From contig NZ_LRBG01000035.1 in the NCBI RefSeq assembly GCF_001580545.1, positions 124,001 through 188,000 on the forward strand: a stretch of 64,000 nt of DNA, given 5' to 3'. Made by a program: the position numbers and the translations under genes. Below are positions 59,140 through 64,000 of this stretch, piece by piece. Every line of letters starts with the position of its first letter. Positions within the stretch are counted from its first letter, which is position 1. The notes beneath the pieces are model-generated. The model ran no database searches, had not been told where the DNA came from, and saw nothing but the letters and a program-made list of their open reading frames with translations. This DNA comes from Paraburkholderia monticola (GTDB lineage: Bacteria; Pseudomonadota; Gammaproteobacteria; Burkholderiales; Burkholderiaceae).

Positions 59140-60531
59140 GTGTACTCTCAAACGCAAATCGACCCGGTGATCAGCTTCCGCAACTCGCAGCGCGAGCACG
59201 TGCGTGGGACGATCATTAACCTCCAGAGAAAGTCTTTGGTCATGGAGGTCTATAACCCCTACTCCATCGTGCAGGTCAGCGAGGTGTTGAGCGAGCTGAG
59301 CGTGCGCATGGGCACCAAGAATGCCTATCTCGGCAAGGCGGTGGTGGTGAGCCTGGTGAACACCGGTCTCACCGCGGTGGTTTCTCTGGCACTGATCGAC
59401 GAGTGGCGCGAGCTGAGTGTTCTGCCCAATGAAGCGAAGTCGGTCGGACGGGAAGCAGAACTCTTTATTAGCGATTGGGACGCGCGTTTCAATATCCGGC
59501 GCGATTATCAGATCGTCGTGAATGAGATGCGCGCGTTCCTGTCGGAAGTGTCGCGCTGGGTCGAGCAGGTCGATCTGACAGAGAGCTTGCCGAAGACAGA
59601 CGGCGGCAGGCTGCGCGAGGACCTGTTCTACGAGCTCGCCACGCCGATCATGCTCAAGATCAAGTTCTTCCTCGACCGCCTGGAGAATGAGGCCGAGCGC
59701 GTCGACGCCGAGACCGCGCCTGTGCATCGCACGTATGCGCAATCGGCGTTGCATCCGTTGCTGCTGCGCGCGCCGTTTGTCTATCGCACGTTCACGAAGC
59801 CGCTCGGCTACGCCGGCGACTACGAGATGGTCAACCAGATCCTCAGCGATCCGCAGCAAGGACCGACCACCTACTTCCAGATCGTCAATACGGCATTCCT
59901 GCAGGCAGCGGTCGCGACCGCGCACCGCAACCGCATCACGCTGCTGATCGACTTTCTGACACGCCAGGCCGAAGCGGCGCGCGCGGCCGGCAGAACCTTC
60001 CGCATCCTCAACGTCGGTTGCGGGCCCGCTTTCGAGATCCAGCGCTTCGTGCGCGAATATCCGCATCCGGAGCTGCTGTCGTTCGAACTGGTCGACTTCA
60101 GCGAGGAAACGCTGGCGTTCACGAAGGACGCGATCGAAAGCTCGGCGCGCGCAGCGGGACACGAAACGTCGGTAAAAATGGTGCATCAGTCGGTGCACGA
60201 GCTGCTCAAGCGTAAAATTTCAGCGGACCCCTCCGCGCGGGAATTCGACGCGGTTTACTGCGCGGGCCTGTTCGACTATCTGTCGGACAAGGTCTGCGCG
60301 CGCCTCCTGAGTTACTTCGCCGCTCGCACGCGAGCTGGCGGCCAGTTGCTGGTCACCAACGTCCATTCGGCGAATCCGGAGAAGTACGGGATGGAGCATC
60401 TGCTCGAGTGGTATCTGATCTATCGGAACGAGAGCGGCATGAGCTCACTGCTTCCCCCCAACTCCTCTGACCAGAAGCTCTACGTCGACGAGACCGGGGT
60501 GAATGTGTTCGCGGAAGCCATGATCCTCTGA
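59140..60531 (+). CDS. phcB: PhcB-like methyltransferase with PilZ-like N-terminal domain
   Basis: About 463 residues from a GTG at 59140. Residues 10-90 (PVISFRNSQREHVRGTIINLQRKSLVMEVYNPYSIVQVSEVLSEL) resemble a PilZ-like beta-barrel. The C-terminal part is a class I SAM methyltransferase with FRILNVGCGPAFEIQRF as its glycine motif and FDAVYCAGLFDYLSDKV later. PhcB of Ralstonia methylates 3-hydroxy fatty acids to make the methyl-ester quorum signal. The three genes downstream match phcS, phcR and phcQ in order, which supports this identity. The signal chain length is unknown. Confidence 0.85.
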   Translation: MYSQTQIDPVISFRNSQREHVRGTIINLQRKSLVMEVYNPYSIVQVSEVLSELSVRMGTKNAYLGKAVVVSLVNTGLTAVVSLALIDEWRELSVLPNEAKSVGREAELFISDWDARFNIRRDYQIVVNEMRAFLSEVSRWVEQVDLTESLPKTDGGRLREDLFYELATPIMLKIKFFLDRLENEAERVDAETAPVHRTYAQSALHPLLLRAPFVYRTFTKPLGYAGDYEMVNQILSDPQQGPTTYFQIVNTAFLQAAVATAHRNRITLLIDFLTRQAEAARAAGRTFRILNVGCGPAFEIQRFVREYPHPELLSFELVDFSEETLAFTKDAIESSARAAGHETSVKMVHQSVHELLKRKISADPSAREFDAVYCAGLFDYLSDKVCARLLSYFAARTRAGGQLLVTNVHSANPEKYGMEHLLEWYLIYRNESGMSSLLPPNSSDQKLYVDETGVNVFAEAMIL

Positions 60532-60535
60532 AACC

Positions 60536-61909
60536 GTGTCGACATCCCTGTCCATGACTACCAGTCCTCTGCAGAGCGGCTATCAAACCGAACTGGCCGA
60601 CTTCCGCGTCACGTTCAGCCGGGGCGGCGCGTGCACCGCCATCGTGCTCGTGCTGCTCGGCGTGGGGCTGGATTACGCGCAGTATCCGCAGCATCAGACG
60701 TCGTTCGCGCTCGCGCGTCTGCTCGTGTCGCTGATGATCGGCGGTATCGTGGCCTTGCTCGATACCGACATGGGGCGACGTTTGACCCCTTGGCTGACGC
60801 TGTCCTGGCTGCTGCTGCCGCAGGCGATGATTTCATGGATGATCTGGCGCACTGATGGCGTGCTGTCGCCGTACTACATGGGCCTGAACCTGGCCATCTT
60901 CGCGTCCGGCATCGCGTTGCCATTCGGCTTGTGGCAGAACCTCGTGTTCGGCGTGTTGTCGTGCCTTCTGTATCTGCTGGCCTGCCTGCTGCCTCCGCAT
61001 AGCGGCGTGCCGCTCGGCACGATGACCGTCAATGTGCTGCTGCTTCTGTTCGCCGCTGCCGCGAGTGCCGTCTACACGTTCTTCAACGAACGCGTGCGCT
61101 TCATGCTGTTTCGCCTGAAGGCCGAAGTGTCCGAGAAGAACGAGGAGGTCTCGGGGAAGAACACCGAGCTCGAAGTGAGCAATCGCCAGTTGCTGGACAT
61201 CAAGGGCCAACTGCTGCAGCAGGAAAAAATGGCGGCAATCGGTACGCTCGCGGCGGGCCTGCTGCATGAAGTGAATAACCCGGTGAACTTCTGCCTGATG
61301 GCAATCGAGGTTGCACTGGAAGAGCCGATCGCGAAGAAGGAGCCGACGCTGCAGGAGTGTCTGGTCGACGCGCGCCAGGGCATGCAGCGCATCCAGCACA
61401 TCGTGTCGGACCTGAAGACGTTCGCGTATCGCAAGCCCGGTGCCGAAGCGGAGCTGGGCACACCATTCCTGTTCGAAAAGGCGCTCGATTCCGCGATCCG
61501 GCTCGTCGGGCATGAATTGCGCGGCGTCGCCGTGACGCGGGAACTGCCCGCGGACACGCTGGTGCAAGGCGACGAGGCGGCCATCATCGGCGTGCTAATC
61601 AACCTGCTGTCGAATGCGGTGCTGGCCATGCGCAAGGCGGCCACGCCCGCGCCGGCGATCCACATCAACGTCAGATGGACGGATGAGCGCCTGCATGTGA
61701 CGGTCAAAGACAACGGACCGGGCATCGCGCCGGAGAATCTCGCGCGCGTGTTCGAACCGTTCTTTACCACCCGTGAAGTGGGACAGGGCCTGGGCCTGGG
61801 GCTGTCGATCAGCTATGCGGTGATCGAGCGCCACGGCGGTTTGCTGTTCGCTGAGAGCGAGCTGGGTAGTTGGGCGGCATTCAGTTTCGATCTGTCGCCC
61901 GCCCCGTGA
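60536..61909 (+). CDS. phcS: PhcS-like sensor histidine kinase
   Basis: 457 residues. About five or six membrane segments occupy residues 30-185, followed by a coiled linker (VSEKNEEVSGKNTELEVSNRQLLDIKGQLLQQEKM). The phosphoacceptor is His244 in LAAGLLHEVNNPVNF, and the ATPase domain has NLLSNAVLAM, DNGPGIAPENL and GQGLGLGLSIS. In Ralstonia PhcS senses the 3-hydroxy fatty acid methyl ester at the membrane. It starts four bases after phcB (GTG 60536; ATG 60554 is an alternative). Confidence 0.9.
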   Translation: MSTSLSMTTSPLQSGYQTELADFRVTFSRGGACTAIVLVLLGVGLDYAQYPQHQTSFALARLLVSLMIGGIVALLDTDMGRRLTPWLTLSWLLLPQAMISWMIWRTDGVLSPYYMGLNLAIFASGIALPFGLWQNLVFGVLSCLLYLLACLLPPHSGVPLGTMTVNVLLLLFAAAASAVYTFFNERVRFMLFRLKAEVSEKNEEVSGKNTELEVSNRQLLDIKGQLLQQEKMAAIGTLAAGLLHEVNNPVNFCLMAIEVALEEPIAKKEPTLQECLVDARQGMQRIQHIVSDLKTFAYRKPGAEAELGTPFLFEKALDSAIRLVGHELRGVAVTRELPADTLVQGDEAAIIGVLINLLSNAVLAMRKAATPAPAIHINVRWTDERLHVTVKDNGPGIAPENLARVFEPFFTTREVGQGLGLGLSISYAVIERHGGLLFAESELGSWAAFSFDLSPAP

Positions 61910-61917
61910 GAAACATC

Positions 61918-63039
61918 ATGAATGACATCCGACAGACACAGCCCACGCTTCTCTACGTCGACGACGAAGAGCTGGCGTGCAAATACTTCGCGCGCACCGT
62001 CGGTGCGGATTACGAGGTCCTGCTCGCAACGAGCAGCGACGAGGCAATCGCGATCCTCGAGCAGGACAATGCCCGCATCGCGGTGCTGGTCACGGACTTC
62101 CGCATGCCGGGGCGCGACGGCGGCGAACTGCTGCGCCAGGTGGCGCTTGAATATCCGCACATCGTGCGCATTCTGGTCACGGCTTACGCGGACGTCGAGA
62201 TGCTACTGCGGACGGTCAACACCGGCGAGGTGTTCCGCATCCTCGAAAAGCCGCTGAAGCCGGCGGCGGTGCGCGACACGCTGCAACTGGCGTTCGAGCG
62301 TTTCCACGAACGTGCGATGCAGAATCAACGGCTGATCGCCATCGACGAAACCCTGGCGTTCATCGCGCACGAACTGAATACCCCGCTCGCGGCGATCGCG
62401 TTGAACGCGCACAGCATCGAAGATCGCACCGATGCGGAGCGCGATGCGGAAGGTGAAATCCTCGGCGCCGCGAAATCGATGCGCGAGAGCGCGCAGTACT
62501 GCATGGCGGTGGTGTCGTCGTTCTGGCGCTCGGTCCACAACGGGCGCCGGCTGCCGGAGGACGACGAGGCACGCCTCGAGAGCACCGCGCACGGGCTGAT
62601 CTCGGCGTTGCTCGACACGTATCCGTTGACGACCGCGCAGCGCTCGTGGGTGCAGGTCGAGGTCGCCAGCGACTTTGCCGTGCTCACGCAACCGAATTGC
62701 GTGGCGCTCGTGCTGTCGTCGCTATTGTCCAACGCGTTGCGTGCGCTCGCGGATGTGCCGTCGCCGTCGGTGCGCTTTAACGTGACAACGGACCCCCACC
62801 CGAGCATCGGCATCTGCGACAACGGGCCGGGGATTCCGCCCGAGATCAAAGACCGCCTGTTGACGGACCCGATTACAACGCACGCGAAATCTGGGGGAAA
62901 CGGCTTGGGCCTGATTCTATGCAACCGCGTCATGCAGTCCTGTGGCGGCGGACTCAGGATCGAATCCACGCCGGGGGGAGGCACCACCGTAGTGCTGGAT
63001 TTCCCCCATATCAAAGGTCAAACGCACAGGAGTTGTTGA
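61918..63039 (+). CDS. phcR: PhcR-like hybrid response regulator/histidine kinase
   Basis: 373 residues. The N-terminal receiver has LLYVDDEELA and phosphoacceptor Asp60 in VTDFRMPGRDGG. A kinase module follows, with His151 in LAFIAHELNTPLAAI and an ATPase domain (SSLLSNALRALADV, CDNGPGIPPEI, GGNGLGLILCNRVM). This receiver-plus-kinase order is that of PhcR in Ralstonia, which relays signal toward control of the master regulator PhcA. It starts eight bases after phcS and overlaps phcQ by one base. phcA itself is not in this window. Confidence 0.88.
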   Translation: MNDIRQTQPTLLYVDDEELACKYFARTVGADYEVLLATSSDEAIAILEQDNARIAVLVTDFRMPGRDGGELLRQVALEYPHIVRILVTAYADVEMLLRTVNTGEVFRILEKPLKPAAVRDTLQLAFERFHERAMQNQRLIAIDETLAFIAHELNTPLAAIALNAHSIEDRTDAERDAEGEILGAAKSMRESAQYCMAVVSSFWRSVHNGRRLPEDDEARLESTAHGLISALLDTYPLTTAQRSWVQVEVASDFAVLTQPNCVALVLSSLLSNALRALADVPSPSVRFNVTTDPHPSIGICDNGPGIPPEIKDRLLTDPITTHAKSGGNGLGLILCNRVMQSCGGGLRIESTPGGGTTVVLDFPHIKGQTHRSC

Positions 63040-64000
63040 TGAACGAAGCAAAAGCCACAGAGGAGTTGGCGCCGGCGATCATCTTCGTCGATGACGAAGC
63101 TACCGCCGTAAAGTACTTCCAGCGTGCCATTGGAAGCCTGGCGCCGGTCCTGACTGGTGGCTCGGTGGAAGAGGGCAAGGCGCTGCTCGACCAGCACGGC
63201 GACAGGGTGGCGGTCCTTGTCTCCGACCAGCGCATGCCGGGCGAGTTCGGCAACGAGCTGCTGCGCTATGCGAGCGAGCGCTTTCCGCATGTCGTGCGGA
63301 TCCTGACCACCGCGTATGCGGAGATCGATCAGACCGTCGCGGCCGTCAACCTTGGCCATATCCATCGCTACATCAAGAAGCCGTGGGACATCACGGCGTT
63401 GCGCATGGAGCTGAAGCAGGCGCTCGAGCTGGCCGAGCTGCGCAAGGAACGCGACACGCTGGTGCGCGAGAAGCTCGGCGTGCTGCAAAAGCAGGTGGTC
63501 GCCACGCGCGTTGGTCTGGTGCGCTCGCTGTCGGCCACGCTGATCGGGCTGGAGCGCTTTCAGCCGGTCGAGACCTACCTCGCCGCGGCGCTACTCGCCA
63601 ACGTGCCGAACTCCGAGCCGGACTGGCTGCTGCAGGACTACTCCGATCTGATCGCCGCCGAGAGTGCCCGCAGCGGCGCGTTCGGTCATACGGTGGCGGC
63701 GCATCTCGCCACGCTGCGTAGTCGTCATGGCGGCATGAGCGCGAGCGATGCGCTGACCGCGCTGGCCGGGACGCTTTCCGAGGCAGGCATCGGTGTGCGC
63801 CGCGAAGGCGATGGTCTCATGTGGGATCAGCCGGCCGCACTCGCCGAGTTTCTCGCGGAGCCGGGCAATAACGCGGTGTCGAGCGCACACGCGGCATGGC
63901 TGGCAAGTCTCCTGTGGCTCGATATCAATGATGTTGCACTGCAGCCGGTCCGTGAAGGCAATGCGATCGCGTTGCGGCCGGTGCAGCGCGCCAGCGAGTT
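63039..64000 (+). CDS. phcQ: PhcQ-like response regulator, cut by window end
   Basis: At least 320 residues, open at the right edge. An N-terminal receiver has IIFVDDEATAVKYFQRAIG and Asp63 in VSDQRMPGEFGNELL, then ILTTAYAEIDQTV and HIHRYIKKPWD. A helical linker follows (LELAELRKERDTLVREKLGVLQKQ) and a C-terminal region without a clear output domain in the visible part. The ATG shares one base with the phcR stop (TGATG), and AGGAG precedes it. In Ralstonia PhcQ mainly controls quorum-sensing output downstream of PhcS. Confidence 0.85.
   Translation, partial: MNEAKATEELAPAIIFVDDEATAVKYFQRAIGSLAPVLTGGSVEEGKALLDQHGDRVAVLVSDQRMPGEFGNELLRYASERFPHVVRILTTAYAEIDQTVAAVNLGHIHRYIKKPWDITALRMELKQALELAELRKERDTLVREKLGVLQKQVVATRVGLVRSLSATLIGLERFQPVETYLAAALLANVPNSEPDWLLQDYSDLIAAESARSGAFGHTVAAHLATLRSRHGGMSASDALTALAGTLSEAGIGVRREGDGLMWDQPAALAEFLAEPGNNAVSSAHAAWLASLLWLDINDVALQPVREGNAIALRPVQRASE

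Noticed and set aside
1..64000. CRISPR arrays, tRNA or rRNA genes, complete insertion sequences
   Set aside because: No regular spacer-repeat arrays, cloverleaf-like segments, conserved rRNA stretches or transposase genes were recognised by eye. A tRNAscan or IS search would be decisive.

Overview
The window looks like a chromosomal segment of a high-GC betaproteobacterium of the Burkholderiaceae, most likely Paraburkholderia or Burkholderia sensu lato. The evidence is the GC-rich codon use, many LysR and AraC regulators, an anthraniloyl-CoA (abm-type) operon, a persulfide dioxygenase-rhodanese fusion and a PhcBSRQ-type quorum-sensing operon. I saw no rRNA, tRNA, CRISPR array or intact insertion sequence.

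Left part (1-16.7 kb): the 5' part of a lipoprotein gene; two DGPF/YCII proteins followed by their ECF42-type sigma factor; a LysE exporter; a DUF4337 membrane protein; a quinone-oxidoreductase-like enzyme; a three-gene RND efflux operon; an alpha/beta hydrolase divergent from a LysR gene; and an AEC transporter divergent from another LysR gene.

Island (16.7-20.1 kb): a visibly AT-richer patch holds a 722-residue GNAT-PIN-GNAT-PUA-like protein and, four bases downstream, a small ASCH-domain protein. A decayed acetyltransferase lies beside it. This is one of two candidate undescribed systems.

Middle (20.1-33.2 kb): housekeeping and accessory enzymes and regulators. The key locus is a threonyl-tRNA synthetase paralogue without its editing half (25.65 kb). 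It is preceded by a leader peptide with six consecutive Thr codons and a 12-bp terminator-like stem, which is the layout of a ribosome-mediated attenuator. Two AraC/GyrI-type regulators flank an MHS-family transporter, followed by a DHA2 drug exporter and a glutathione transferase.

Abm operon (33.36-42.93 kb, minus strand): 2-aminobenzoyl-CoA monooxygenase/reductase, SDR, MarR, a crotonase, acyl-CoA dehydrogenase, thioesterase, RidA, CoA ligase and a dienelactone hydrolase-SnoaL fusion. Junctions are overlapping or tight. A TTGACA-N17-TAAATT promoter overlaps a direct repeat. The genes fit the aerobic CoA-dependent anthranilate route, with MarR as probable local regulator.

Decay zone (42.99-46.7 kb): a truncated and frameshifted phosphatase-like lipoprotein, a frameshifted MFS transporter bracketed by two copies of a ~95-bp repeat, and a GalU paralogue with an altered nucleotide-binding loop.

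Right part (47-64 kb): 1-Cys peroxiredoxin and persulfide dioxygenase-rhodanese fusion; a DMT transporter; a RibD-like reductase; a NahR-like regulator divergent from a flavin monooxygenase; a small kinase; a four-lipoprotein operon (CsgG-like, PEGA-like, DUF4810, DUF799); AraC plus DUF2000; and finally phcB-phcS-phcR-phcQ, with phcQ cut by the window end.
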